Below are positions 17,084 to 25,429 of a stretch of DNA of 64,000 bases, piece after piece. Each line of letters begins with the position of its first letter. The stretch's first letter is position 1. Source of the stretch: Xanthomonas translucens pv. cerealis (GTDB taxonomy: Bacteria > Pseudomonadota > Gammaproteobacteria > Xanthomonadales > Xanthomonadaceae); contig NZ_CP038228.1 in NCBI RefSeq assembly GCF_006838285.1, positions 2,108,001 through 2,172,000 on the forward strand, read 5' to 3'. The notes beneath the pieces were generated by a model. The model did no database searches. It was given only the letters and a program-made list of their open reading frames with translations, and was not told the origin of the DNA. A program made the position numbers and the translations under genes.

Positions 17084-17586
17084 TTCTGATCTCCTTTCCG
17101 TCCATGCTTCCAGACCTCGACAGGATCTTCGCCAGGATAGAGGCCCGCTTCCGGCCCCTTCAATGGATAATCCGGGCCACCCAGACCACCCAACGGCACG
17201 AATACCTTGATTTCGCCATTGCGTAGGAAGTGAACGGAGAACTGCCCCGTATGATTTGCATCATACTTGGGTATTTCGACGACACGTTCCTGATAATTCT
17301 CGTCGTAGTCGTCGGTCCAGCCGACCGTGACCTTCAAGCCTGGCCTCCAGGGGGCAGGCACGCTTATACAGCAAGTAAATCCACCTCCTCCCCGATGGGC
17401 CTGCAAAAAGCCGCCTTCATTCCCATCCACGGTGAAATGCCCGATGTCCTTGTCGGTATGGTTGTAACCCACCAGGTTGGTGGTCACGGTATTGCCGCCA
17501 TGGCAGGCGCTGATCCACATCAGCAGCAAGCCGTACAGGACGCAGCGCGCGCTCTTCATCATCCGTGGCCTCAGTCGCGGTTTCAT
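17080..17586 (-). CDS. DUF3304-like lipoprotein, putative Tle1 immunity (type B, tle1-proximal)
   Basis: A 168-aa lipoprotein starting MKPRLRPRMMKSARC, with a second good start nine codons in; lipobox ISAC in LLLMWISACHGG. The mature domain carries LVGYNHTDKDIGHFTVDG, a Cys-Cys pair (FTCCISVP) and VTVGWTDDYDENYQER, shared by all four tandem copies, and ends KHGRKGDQK (type B). Proteins of this family are found beside Tle1 phospholipases and are thought to bind the toxin in the periplasm. Its stop overlaps the tle1 start by 4 bp and its start overlaps the upstream copy by 4 bp, so the array is translationally coupled. Confidence 0.78.
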   Translation of the reverse strand: MKPRLRPRMMKSARCVLYGLLLMWISACHGGNTVTTNLVGYNHTDKDIGHFTVDGNEGGFLQAHRGGGGFTCCISVPAPWRPGLKVTVGWTDDYDENYQERVVEIPKYDANHTGQFSVHFLRNGEIKVFVPLGGLGGPDYPLKGPEAGLYPGEDPVEVWKHGRKGDQK

Positions 17587-18050
17587 TTGTCGAACGGTCC
17601 CTTGGGCGGCACGCCTGGCGTCAGTTCGGCATCTTTCCCTTTGAGCGGGTAGTCCGGGTGCCACAGGGCATACATGGTCACGAAAACCTTGATCTGGCCG
17701 TTGCGCAGAAAATGCACTGCCATGTCGCCATATTTGTCGTAACGCGGCACTGGCACACGGCGCTCCTGATAGTTCTCGTCGTAGTCGTCGGTCCAGCCGA
17801 CCGTCACGGTCATGCCCGGCTTCCAGGGCTTGGGGATGTCGATGCAGCACACAAACCCCGCCCCGCCTCTATTGGCATGCAGAAACCCACCTTCGCTTCC
17901 GTCCACCGTAAAGTGTCCGATGTCCTTGTCGGTGTGGTTGTAGCCCACCAGGTTGGTGGTCACGGTATTGCCGCCGTGGCAGGCGCTGATCCACATCAGC
18001 AGCAGGCCGTACAGGACGCAGCGCGCGATCTTCATCATCCGTGGCCTCAT
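17583..18050 (-). CDS. DUF3304-like lipoprotein, putative Tle1 immunity (type A, chimeric signal peptide)
   Basis: A 155-aa lipoprotein starting MRPRMMKIARC. The mature half (CCIDIPKPWKPGMTVTVGW, YALWHPDYPLKGKDAELTPG, ending PKGPFDK) is type A, almost the same as the protein at 18687-19151. The signal peptide and first mature residues (LLLMWISACHGGNTVTTNLVGYN) are of type B instead. The gene is thus a mosaic made by recombination in the conserved LVGYNHTDKD segment. It follows a broken tle1 start (18055-18187) and overlaps the next lipoprotein by 4 bp. Confidence 0.75.
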   Translation of the reverse strand: MRPRMMKIARCVLYGLLLMWISACHGGNTVTTNLVGYNHTDKDIGHFTVDGSEGGFLHANRGGAGFVCCIDIPKPWKPGMTVTVGWTDDYDENYQERRVPVPRYDKYGDMAVHFLRNGQIKVFVTMYALWHPDYPLKGKDAELTPGVPPKGPFDK

Positions 18051-18054
18051 ATGC

Positions 18055-18187
18055 GCCTGACCCTGGCATTGCGAGCTCTTGTCGCGCAAGCACGCCATCG
18101 CCTGTGCGCGGCGCTGGGCTTCAGCAGGGATAAGTCGCCGCTGACCATCGGACGGCATCGGCAGGCACCAGTGGGATAATTCGTCAT
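18055..18187 (-). pseudogene. tle1: 5' remnant of a duplicated tle1 gene
   Basis: This stretch is a near-copy of the first ~45 codons of tle1 (PMPSDGQRRLIPAEAQRRAQ, then CLRDKSSQCQGQ against CLRDKNSECQGQ). A T is missing near codon 9, so the ATG that overlaps the upstream lipoprotein stop is out of frame with the rest. It ends just before the start of the next lipoprotein gene. It marks where a full tle1 once stood between the two immunity pairs. Confidence 0.8.
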
Positions 18188-18690
18188 TTCTGATCTCCTT
18201 TCCGTCCATGCTTCCAGACCTCGACAGGATCTTCGCCAGGATAGAGGCCCGCTTCCGGCCCCTTCAATGGATAATCCGGGCCACCCAGACCACCCAACGG
18301 CACGAATACCTTGATTTCGCCATTGCGTAGGAAGTGAACGGAGAACTGCCCCGTATGATTTGCATCATACTTGGGTATTTCGACAACACGTTCCTGGTAA
18401 TTCTCGTCGTAGTCGTCGGTCCAGCCGACCGTAACCTTCAAACCTGGCCTCCATGGATCGGGGACACTGATACAGCAAACGAATTTCCCCCCACCCCGAT
18501 GCGCCTGCAAAAAACCGCCTTCATTCCCATCCACGGTGAAATGCCCGATGTCCTTGTCGGTATGGTTGTAACCCACCAGGTTGGTGGTCACGGTATTACC
18601 GCCATGGCAGGCGCTGATCCACATCAGCAGCAAGCCGTACAGGACGCAGCGCGCGCTCTTCATCATCCGCGGCCTCAGTCGCGGTTTCAT
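18184..18690 (-). CDS. DUF3304-like lipoprotein, putative Tle1 immunity (type B, second copy)
   Basis: A 168-aa lipoprotein nearly identical to the one at 17080-17586 (MKPRLRPRMMKSARC start, ISAC lipobox, KHGRKGDQK end). Differences cluster in one short patch: GGGKFVCCISVPDPW here, GGGGFTCCISVPAPW there. Its stop overlaps the ATG of the broken tle1 remnant exactly as the other copy overlaps the intact tle1. Periplasmic, membrane-anchored immunity is inferred. Confidence 0.75.
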   Translation of the reverse strand: MKPRLRPRMMKSARCVLYGLLLMWISACHGGNTVTTNLVGYNHTDKDIGHFTVDGNEGGFLQAHRGGGKFVCCISVPDPWRPGLKVTVGWTDDYDENYQERVVEIPKYDANHTGQFSVHFLRNGEIKVFVPLGGLGGPDYPLKGPEAGLYPGEDPVEVWKHGRKGDQK

Positions 18691-19151
18691 TTGTCGAACG
18701 GTCCCTTGGGCGGCACGCCTGGCGTCAGTTCGGCATCTTTCCCTTTGAGCGGGTAGTCCGGGTGCCACAGGGCATACATGGTCACGAAAACCTTGATCTG
18801 GCCGTTGCGCAGAAAATGCACTGCCATGTCGCCATATTTGTCATAACGCGGCACTGGCACCAGGCGCTCCTGATAGTTCTCGTCGTAGTCGTCGGTCCAG
18901 CCGACCGTCACGGTCATGCCCGGCTTCCAGGGCTTGGGGATGTCGATGCAGCACGCGAACTTCCCCCCGCCTCTATTGGCTTGCAGAAACCCACCTTCGC
19001 TTCCGTCCACCGTAAAGTGTCCGATGTCCTTGTCGGTGTGGTTGTAGCCCACGAGGTTGACGCCAACGGATTCCTGGCCGCAAGCCGCCAGACATGGCAG
19101 CAACCCGAGCAGAATCGCGATGCCCCAGGCTGTCCATCGAGTATGTTTCAC
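18687..19151 (-). CDS. DUF3304-like lipoprotein, putative Tle1 immunity (type A, array-leading copy)
   Basis: A 154-aa lipoprotein from a GTG start that overlaps the stop of the DUF4123 gene (GTGA), with AGGAG six bases upstream. Its signal peptide (MKHTRWTAWGIAILLGLLPC, lipobox LAAC) is unlike the other three copies and is probably the original type A leader. The mature domain (NLVGYNHTDKDIGHFTVDG, CCIDIPKPW, ending PKGPFDK) is type A. First of four coupled immunity candidates before tle1. Confidence 0.75.
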   Translation of the reverse strand: MKHTRWTAWGIAILLGLLPCLAACGQESVGVNLVGYNHTDKDIGHFTVDGSEGGFLQANRGGGKFACCIDIPKPWKPGMTVTVGWTDDYDENYQERLVPVPRYDKYGDMAVHFLRNGQIKVFVTMYALWHPDYPLKGKDAELTPGVPPKGPFDK

Positions 19152-20041
19152 AGTGCGCTCCTAAGATGGTCGGCGATGTCGTTTGAAGGCGCTATCGGCG
19201 CGGATTCCCAGAGCGGCCTCCCCAGCTCCCAGACATCGGCGGGAACCGTGGCTGCCCATGCCGCAAATGCCTGCTCGTGCATCGATGCTGGTGCAGCCAG
19301 ACGTTCTGCGACGTAGGGATGGCTGCGGAAGTGGCCATTGGTGTACAGGGCGAGCAGCAAATAGTGCACATGATCGTCGATGGAACCGAGCCCATGCGCA
19401 CGGGCCTGCTCCATCTGCTCCTGCACAAACGGATAAAGAACCCGATGCTCAACGCGTCGCATTTCGTCGGGAATGATCCGGCGCAGCTGCGCGATGGCGA
19501 CATCGGGCTCGCAGGCTTCTAGGAACTCGGCGTACTGTGCGTCATCGAGCCGTAATGGCGGTAGCGCAGCCAGACCCGCAGCCAACGGCCCGGGCAATGG
19601 TAGCGGTTGCAAGTCGCCGAACCGATCGAAATAATGCCATTCTTCAATGCCAGCGGTGAATACGGCTTTTTGTTCGGCGGTGAGCAGTTGCAGCCAGACT
19701 GGAAGAATGCGCGTGTCGTACCAGCGCAGCAGCATGTCGCGCTCGCCCTGTTCCGGCACCTTGACCAGATGGAAGGCGCGGAAGTGGCAGGCGAGGTCTT
19801 GCATCGGCAGTGCACTGCCGATGTAGCTGACCGCGGGCTTTGCCGCGCCCAGCCGTTCGAGTTCCAGCGCCAGGCGAGACGTGGGGTCGGCTCGGTCGCA
19901 GGCGACCAGGAGCGGTGCGATCTCGGTCAGGCTCTCTTCGGCCTGCTGGTCGAACAGGGAGCGGTAGGCCGCGCCCAGGCGATCCAGTCGTTCATGGAAG
20001 TGGGGACGCTGAGCGCTGTCGATCACGGCGTAATATCGCAT
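19148..20041 (-). CDS. DUF4123-type T6SS adaptor/chaperone
   Basis: A 297-aa protein beginning MRYYAVIDSAQ, typical of DUF4123 adaptors. These bind an effector and load it on the tip of a particular VgrG, and are not exported with it. The central region (CHFRAFHLVKVPEQG, LLRWYDTRILPVWLQLLT) matches the family pattern of a short beta domain followed by helices. The start shares one base with the stop of the upstream vgrG remnant, whose tail has a CKSC motif. The downstream order (four lipoproteins, then tle1) indicates that its cargo is the Tle1 at 15257-17083. Because its own vgrG is broken, it would have to work with another VgrG with a similar tail, such as the one at 26839-29661. Confidence 0.82.
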   Translation of the reverse strand: MRYYAVIDSAQRPHFHERLDRLGAAYRSLFDQQAEESLTEIAPLLVACDRADPTSRLALELERLGAAKPAVSYIGSALPMQDLACHFRAFHLVKVPEQGERDMLLRWYDTRILPVWLQLLTAEQKAVFTAGIEEWHYFDRFGDLQPLPLPGPLAAGLAALPPLRLDDAQYAEFLEACEPDVAIAQLRRIIPDEMRRVEHRVLYPFVQEQMEQARAHGLGSIDDHVHYLLLALYTNGHFRSHPYVAERLAAPASMHEQAFAAWAATVPADVWELGRPLWESAPIAPSNDIADHLRSAL

Positions 20042-21993
20042 CACACCAGCACTCCCGGGGTTCCTTGGCGCGCTGCATCCAGGATGCAGCTCTTGCAACT
20101 GCTGCGTGGGAACTGCGGCAACGGATACGCCTGCTGCACCGGCCCCACGAACGACTTCTTGCTCGCCTGCACGGTGATGGTGCCGGGACAGGCGACGGTG
20201 ATGTTGCCGCCTTCGATGGTCACGCTGGCGCCGCCAGCCACCGCCAGGTGGATGGTCTTGCCCGCCGCCAGTTCCACTTCGGCGTTGGCGCTGATCAGCT
20301 TCAGTCCTTCCTTCGATTGCACGCGCACTTCGTCCGACTGCGCCTGCACGTCCAGTTCGCCTTCGCCGCTGACGAGGCTCAGGCTGTTGGCTTGCGTTTG
20401 CCCGCCGTCCACCGCCGCGGCCAGCACGCCGATCGCCTGGCCGCTGTGCAGGCGGGCGTCGCCGGCGATGGCCGCTTCGCTGCCGCCGCCGCTGGCCAGC
20501 GTCAGCGTCTCGCCCACGCTCCAGCTCAGGCCCTGGCCGGCCACCACGCCGATCCCCGCTGGCGCCGCCAGGCCCAGCAGCGCATCGCCGGTGTGCGGTA
20601 CGCGGCCGTCGCCCGGGCTGGCGCTGCGCTCGGCCGCCGCGCCCTTGGCGTCGGCGTAGGCCGTGCCCGGCACCGTGGTTTTCACGCTGGTCAGCAACGC
20701 CTGCAGCGGTGCCTGATCGGCGATCAGCTTGGAGTGGTTCGCCTGGCCCACGCCTTCGTGCGCGGCCAGCGTCACCGTCTGGTGGGTGGCGGCCGCCTGC
20801 GAGAAGGTCTTGCCCAGCGTCTGCAACTGGCTCAGCAATGCGCTGGGCTGGGTCGCCTCGCCGGCCGGGCCGCTGTTGCGTGCATAGCTGCTCAGCCATA
20901 GCCCCGAGGTGGCGCGCACCGCGCCCCATGCGTCGGTGCGCAGTTCGAAGCCTTCCCCGCGGAAGCTGCCGCGGTAGTTGTCGGCCTGGTGGATCAGGTG
21001 CCCCAGGTTCAGCTGCGTGGCCGCCTGGGTGGTCGCAAGTTGCAAGCGCAGTTGCTGGTCGCTGTCGTCGAACACCAGCCGGCTGTGGCCAGCGCCGCCC
21101 CATTCCTTGGATTGCACGCCCCACAGCGCGGTGGCGTTGCGGTGGTTGTCCGCGCCGCCGCCGGCGCCGTGCCAGGCCGGGGCGTGGCCGCCGGCCAGGT
21201 TGCCCTGCGCGCTGGGTCGGCCGTCGCCGGCCTTGGCATACAGGCGGGTGTCGGCCTCGGCGCTGGCGCCGCCGGGGTGGCGGGAACGCCGGCTTCGCCC
21301 TTGCCGTTGTACAGCGCCCCCAGCACCACCGGACGGTCGATGTCCCCCTCCAGGAAGCCCACCAGCACTTCCTGGCCGATGCGCGGCAGGAACTGGCTGC
21401 CCACGCCCGGGCCGGCGTAGCGCTGCGCCACCCGCAGCCACGTGCTGTCCTGCGCCGCCGGGGCCGACGCGGCGTGCTGGAAGTGGAACCTGACCCGGAT
21501 CCGGCCCAGCGCGTCGGCATAGACCTCCTGGCTGCCGCCGGTGCTGCCATCGGCGCCGACCACGATGGCGCTCTGGTAGCCCGGCGCGGTCGGCCGCGGG
21601 TTCAGCCGCGCTCCGGTGCCGTCGGCCAGTACCGGCCGCCACGGCTGCTGCCGGTCCACCGCCTCGAAGGCGTTGCCGTAGCCCACCGCCTCGGCTTGCG
21701 CCCAGGTGCTGCGTGCGGCCACCGCGCTGGCGTCCGACCACGCCGGCGCGGCGCCCAGCTGCGCCTGCACCGCCGCGCGCACGTCCACCGGCAGGTTGTT
21801 GATGCCCGCATGCCACACCCGCGTCAGCAGCAGCTGCGCCGGCGGCGCCTGGCCCTGCTGCGGCGCCTGGGTCAGCGTGAACCAGGTGCCGGCGCGCAGC
21901 GTGCGCACCGTGCTGCGGCCCTGCCACGGCGACCACTGCGCCTCTTGCGCTTGCGCCATCAACTCCGCAGAGCGGTCCGCTTCCTGCGCGCTG
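20041..21993 (-). pseudogene. vgrG: 5'-truncated and frameshifted VgrG with CxxC tail
   Basis: The sequence is almost the same as the vgrG at 26839-29661 from about SAQEADRSAELMAQ onward, so the first ~300 codons of the hub are missing; upstream is the end of the second tle1. In addition, the G-run in the codons after GVPATP has four Gs here (near 21275) against five in the intact copy, a 1-bp deletion that shifts the frame between OB fold and beta-helix. The 3' part stays open and ends in a tail with SSCKSCILDA. The stop shares a base with the start of the DUF4123 gene, so this DNA still contributes translational coupling at best. Confidence 0.85.
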
Positions 21994-22017
21994 AGGGTCT
22001 GGTTGCTGCGCTTCCCC

Positions 22018-24249
22018 TCACATCCTCGGCAAGCCACTTGGGATCAACTTCCTCACCTGATCGCCAACGAAATCCTTGCCAGCCTCGACCGCACTGTCCA
22101 CGGCCGACTCCACGGCATCGCCCACGGCCTGCTTCGCCTTGCCTGGCAGCTGCTTGATCTGCTCCAGCTTCTCGTCGACGGCGTCGATACTGTGCTGAAG
22201 CGCGGACTTCTCCGGCACGAAGATGGTCCGCCAACGCAGGAAGCCGAACATGCCATACGACTCGCGGCCATCTCGCTCGGTCGGAATGACGCCACCGTTG
22301 CTGCGCCATTCCTTCAGATCCTTCAGATCCTGACCTGCCACGAGCGGCGGCATCGGGCGCACCTCGGGCGTTGGCTGGAAGCTGCCCGGATTCTTCTGCG
22401 CCTTGCGCACCGCGTCATCGATGACCGGCTGCGCTTCGCGGTTCCACTGCTGCCAGGCGTTGTCCTGCGCTTCCAGCCTGTTCATCCGCTGGCGATACTC
22501 GCGCTTCCACGCCTCCTCGCTGGCGGCACCGAACGGCTTGAACCAGGCACGTGAATCGTGGGAATAGTCGTCATGCAAACGCACGATGCGCCGGTCCAGC
22601 GGCGACAGGTCGTTCCATGCCGGCTTCACCTCGCGCCACTGTTTCATCTTTTCGCCCCACACCAGCGCGACGATGTCGTCGCGCGCGGCGATCGGCGCCA
22701 GTGTGCTTCGCAACACGTTGGCGACCGACGCCTCTGACGAATAGGCCGCGTCCTTCTCGTCCTGCTGCAGCGCCGCCCATTCCTGGCGCAGTTCCGCGTT
22801 GGCCTGCAGCAGGTCGGTGACGTCCTGCGCCTTGTAGGTCCGCGCGCGCGTGACGAACGGCTGCTGCGCCATGCCGTCCGGCGCCGTGTCGTCCAGGCGC
22901 AGGCGCCGCCAGCGCAGATACAGCGCGTAGTGCGCCTGCATCAGCGCCACGGTGGTGCTCGCCTTGATCGAACCGGTGGCCGCCACATAACCGTTGAAGG
23001 CGTCGATCAGGCTCTTGTCCACCTTGAACGCCGCTTTGGTTTCCTTCGACAAGCGCGATGCCGAAAGATTCAACGGCACGCCCGCGGCCATGGCCTCGCG
23101 GTACATATGGCACAGCGCGATCTGCGAGAGCTTGGCGCGATCGTCGATGCTGTCGCCGATGAAGGCCTTGCCCTGTTCGCCAGGCTCGTAGCCGCCGCCC
23201 ACGTCCGAATGCACGCCGGGGTACACCACTTCTTCGCCATTGACGCCAGCGGCCGCATCCAGCGGGAACGAGCCGCGCACCTCGTGCGCCGCGACCAGAT
23301 GCACGCAGCGGCGCACATAAGGGGCGATCTGCAGGTCGTCCTCGCTTGCGTAGCCGCCATGGCCGGTCCACAGGCGCGAGCTGTTGGCCAAGCCCACCGA
23401 CGCCACCGTATCGAAGATGCCCAGCAGGTCCAGCTGCACCGGGATGCCGCACAGCGTCAGCTCGCCCCCGCCGCCGTCGCAGGCATCCTTGAGCCAGCTG
23501 CAGAACACCCGGGCCTCGGCCGCGCCGCGCGAGAAGCCGAACACCGAGACACGGATGCTGCGCAGCTTCGGCTTGGGCTGCGCGCTCTGCCATTTCTGTA
23601 CACGTTGCCGCAGTTGCGCGCGGCGCTCGGCCAGCACGGTGCGGCGGCCGCGGCGGTTGGGCGGATTCAAGGCCGTGGCGGTCAGGCTCTGGATCGAGGC
23701 CATCATGCTGATCTGCCGCAGCATCTCGGTTTCGTCGCCGGCGATCTTGCGCAGTTCCATCGACGGAATCGTGATGTCCTGGGCCATGCGCCGCACGGTG
23801 GCGGGGTCGCTTTGGCCTAGCGCCTTGCCGAGATCGATCTTCTCAAAGTACGAATGAAGGTTATCGAGAAACTTGAGCAACGCCCAGCAGATCCGCGCCT
23901 CGCCGCCCCAGCCTGCGGCCAGGCCGGCTTTTTCCTGGATACCCAATCCCTGATCGCCCACTTCGTCCTTGAATGGGGTGCCCACGCCTGCAGCGTAGCG
24001 CCCTACAAATTCTGGCTTTTCAAAGTCAGCTTCGAAAATGTCGTAGAGCCGGGCGACATTGCTATGCGCCTTCTTCGGCTGGTCTCTCTGAAAATTGTTG
24101 TTGGTTCCGTCGAAGAAGAACCCCCAGCGCAAGTCGATGCAGCAACTGTCCTGAGGACGGCCCAGCCCCGCGCTCATCATTTCAGCCTGTTGCGCGCGAC
24201 TGAGCTGTAACGGATTTTCAGGACACAGTGGAGCGAAGGAAACTTGCAT
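22018..24249 (-). CDS. tle1: Second Tle1-family T6SS phospholipase effector (DUF2235), longer form
   Basis: A 743-aa protein starting MQVSFAPLCP; the start shares one base with the stop of the upstream lipoprotein. The DUF2235 strand is WGFFFDGTNNN (42-52), the nucleophile elbow is GFSRG (238-242, S240), and FDTVASVG and HSDVGGGYEPG give the other likely catalytic positions. Compared with the Tle1 at 15257-17083 it has an insert before the elbow (Arg-rich, ~195-225) and a C-terminal extension of over 100 residues ending in an amphipathic Ala/Val/Lys helix (VGDAVESAVDSAVEAG) that could touch membranes. It lies in a VgrG-DUF4123-lipoprotein(x3)-phospholipase module with an intact VgrG, so it is the better placed of the two for delivery. 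Confidence 0.9.
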   Translation of the reverse strand: MQVSFAPLCPENPLQLSRAQQAEMMSAGLGRPQDSCCIDLRWGFFFDGTNNNFQRDQPKKAHSNVARLYDIFEADFEKPEFVGRYAAGVGTPFKDEVGDQGLGIQEKAGLAAGWGGEARICWALLKFLDNLHSYFEKIDLGKALGQSDPATVRRMAQDITIPSMELRKIAGDETEMLRQISMMASIQSLTATALNPPNRRGRRTVLAERRAQLRQRVQKWQSAQPKPKLRSIRVSVFGFSRGAAEARVFCSWLKDACDGGGGELTLCGIPVQLDLLGIFDTVASVGLANSSRLWTGHGGYASEDDLQIAPYVRRCVHLVAAHEVRGSFPLDAAAGVNGEEVVYPGVHSDVGGGYEPGEQGKAFIGDSIDDRAKLSQIALCHMYREAMAAGVPLNLSASRLSKETKAAFKVDKSLIDAFNGYVAATGSIKASTTVALMQAHYALYLRWRRLRLDDTAPDGMAQQPFVTRARTYKAQDVTDLLQANAELRQEWAALQQDEKDAAYSSEASVANVLRSTLAPIAARDDIVALVWGEKMKQWREVKPAWNDLSPLDRRIVRLHDDYSHDSRAWFKPFGAASEEAWKREYRQRMNRLEAQDNAWQQWNREAQPVIDDAVRKAQKNPGSFQPTPEVRPMPPLVAGQDLKDLKEWRSNGGVIPTERDGRESYGMFGFLRWRTIFVPEKSALQHSIDAVDEKLEQIKQLPGKAKQAVGDAVESAVDSAVEAGKDFVGDQVRKLIPSGLPRM

Positions 24250-24839
24250 CAGTAGTGACCCTCCCTGGGCGGCTTGTCGCTTCGATACCACTGCGGGCAA
24301 CCCGGCTGCCTTTGACAGAATTCGCCAGGATTCTCCAAGCCATCCGGCGCGTCCTTGTGTCCAGGCATGTAATCCGACGCATAGACCTTGACTTTGCGGC
24401 CTGGCAGGAACGCCACCAGCAAGTAGCCGGAGTAGATCTTCCCGTAACGGGGCACCTCGACTTCTGCCGTCGTCAGCGCATCCTTGTCCTGATCGTAAAG
24501 AAGATCGTCCCGCCACTGCACCTTGACCTTGATACCAGGATGCCATTTGTCTGGTAGACCGATGCTGCCTGCTGTCTTCAGCCCAGCCGCATAAGGCGTC
24601 ACCGCACCACCCCAAGTGCCGTTCACATAAAAGATGCCGATCGGCACATCGGTATAGTTCAGCCCGAACAGACTCAGGCCGACTGTCTCGCTTTCTTCGG
24701 CCTGTGCCGATGACGGCGCGGACGAATTGCCAGCACCGCACCCTGCCAGCATCAGCATCAGGCCGCAGATGGACAACGCACGTTTCAATGCTGGCATCAC
24801 GGTCTCTTTTCCACGTTTGATTGCATCGCTTCGCTTCAT
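24249..24839 (-). CDS. Putative Tle1 immunity lipoprotein, second family, copy 3 (phospholipase-proximal)
   Basis: A 196-aa lipoprotein (MKRSDAIKRG; lipobox LAGC in LMLMLAGCGAGNSS). The mature domain has the same outline as the DUF3304-like proteins at 17080-19151 (LFGLNYTDVPIGIFYVNG, KVKVQWRDDLLYD, LPGRKVKVYA) but is clearly a different subfamily, matched to the longer Tle1. Stop and start overlap the neighbours by one base (TGATG), so the array is coupled. It combines an early region like copy 1 (WGGAVTPYAAGLKTAG) with a C-terminal end like copy 2 (FCQRQPGCPQWYRSD), a sign of exchange between copies. Confidence 0.75.
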   Translation of the reverse strand: MKRSDAIKRGKETVMPALKRALSICGLMLMLAGCGAGNSSAPSSAQAEESETVGLSLFGLNYTDVPIGIFYVNGTWGGAVTPYAAGLKTAGSIGLPDKWHPGIKVKVQWRDDLLYDQDKDALTTAEVEVPRYGKIYSGYLLVAFLPGRKVKVYASDYMPGHKDAPDGLENPGEFCQRQPGCPQWYRSDKPPREGHY

Positions 24840-25428
24840 CAGTAGTGCCCCTCCCTGGGCGGCTTGTCGCTTCGATACCACTGCGGGCAACCCGGCTGCC
24901 TTTGACAGAATTCGCCAGGATTCTCCAAGCCATCCGGCGCGTCCTTGTGCCCAGGTCCGACACCAGACGCATAGACCTTGACCTTGCGGCCTGGCAGGAA
25001 CGCCACCAGCAAGTAGCCGGAGTAGATCTTCCCGTAACGGGGCACCTCGACTTCCGCCGTCGTCAGCGCATCCTTGTCCTGATCGTAAAGAAGATCGTCC
25101 CGCCACTGCACCTTGACCTTGATGCCTGGATGCCACTTGGCGGGCAGGCCGATGCTGCCCGCGGTGCTCAACCCAGCGGCGTAAGGATTGCTGTTCCCGC
25201 CCCACACGCCATTGACATAAAAGATGCCAATTGGCACATCGGTATAGTTCAGCCCGAACAGACTCAGGCCGACTGTCTCGCTTTCTTCGGCCTGTGCCGA
25301 TGACGGCGCGGACGAATTGCCAGCACCGCACCCTGCCAGCATCAGCATCAGGCCGCAGATGGACAACGCACGTTTCAATGCTGGCATCACGGTCTCTTTT
25401 CCACGTTTGGTTGCATCGCTTCGCTTCA
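24249..25428 (-). repeat. Tandem 590-bp repeats of a lipoprotein immunity gene
   Basis: Two complete units (24249-24838 and 24839-25428) each hold one whole gene. The block repeats the text from the CAGTAGTG at the gene end to the lipoprotein leader. A third, partly diverged unit follows to 26025. Unequal crossing-over between units would change copy number without breaking a frame. Confidence 0.85.
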
Positions 25429-25429
25429 T
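24839..25429 (-). CDS. Putative Tle1 immunity lipoprotein, second family, copy 2
   Basis: A 196-aa lipoprotein nearly identical to copy 3, with the same leader (MKRSDATKRG, LAGC lipobox) and C-terminal end. It differs mainly in a surface-looking patch (WGGNSNPYAAGLSTAG; SGVGPGHKDAPDG in place of SDYMPGHKDAPDG). The unit length is exactly 590 bp. Coupled to both neighbours through one-base stop/start overlaps. Confidence 0.75.
   Translation of the reverse strand: MKRSDATKRGKETVMPALKRALSICGLMLMLAGCGAGNSSAPSSAQAEESETVGLSLFGLNYTDVPIGIFYVNGVWGGNSNPYAAGLSTAGSIGLPAKWHPGIKVKVQWRDDLLYDQDKDALTTAEVEVPRYGKIYSGYLLVAFLPGRKVKVYASGVGPGHKDAPDGLENPGEFCQRQPGCPQWYRSDKPPREGHY

Larger units (their letters stand above)
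16950..19060 (-). repeat. Tandem duplication (~1.1 kb unit) of tle1 5' end plus two lipoprotein genes
   Basis: Unit one (about 16950-17955) holds the tle1 start, lipoprotein type B and type A. Unit two (about 18055-19060) holds a broken tle1 start, type B and type A again. Positions correspond at an offset of 1104, or 1105 on the left of a 1-bp deletion in the tle1 remnant. The gene starts differ only at the outer edge. Confidence 0.8.

Noticed and set aside
17602..17850. Longer N-terminal extension in frame with the lipoprotein at 17080-17586
   Set aside because: The extension is an out-of-frame reading of the upstream lipoprotein; the real start is at 17586 (MKPRL), overlapping the upstream stop by 4 bp and leading into the lipoprotein signal peptide.
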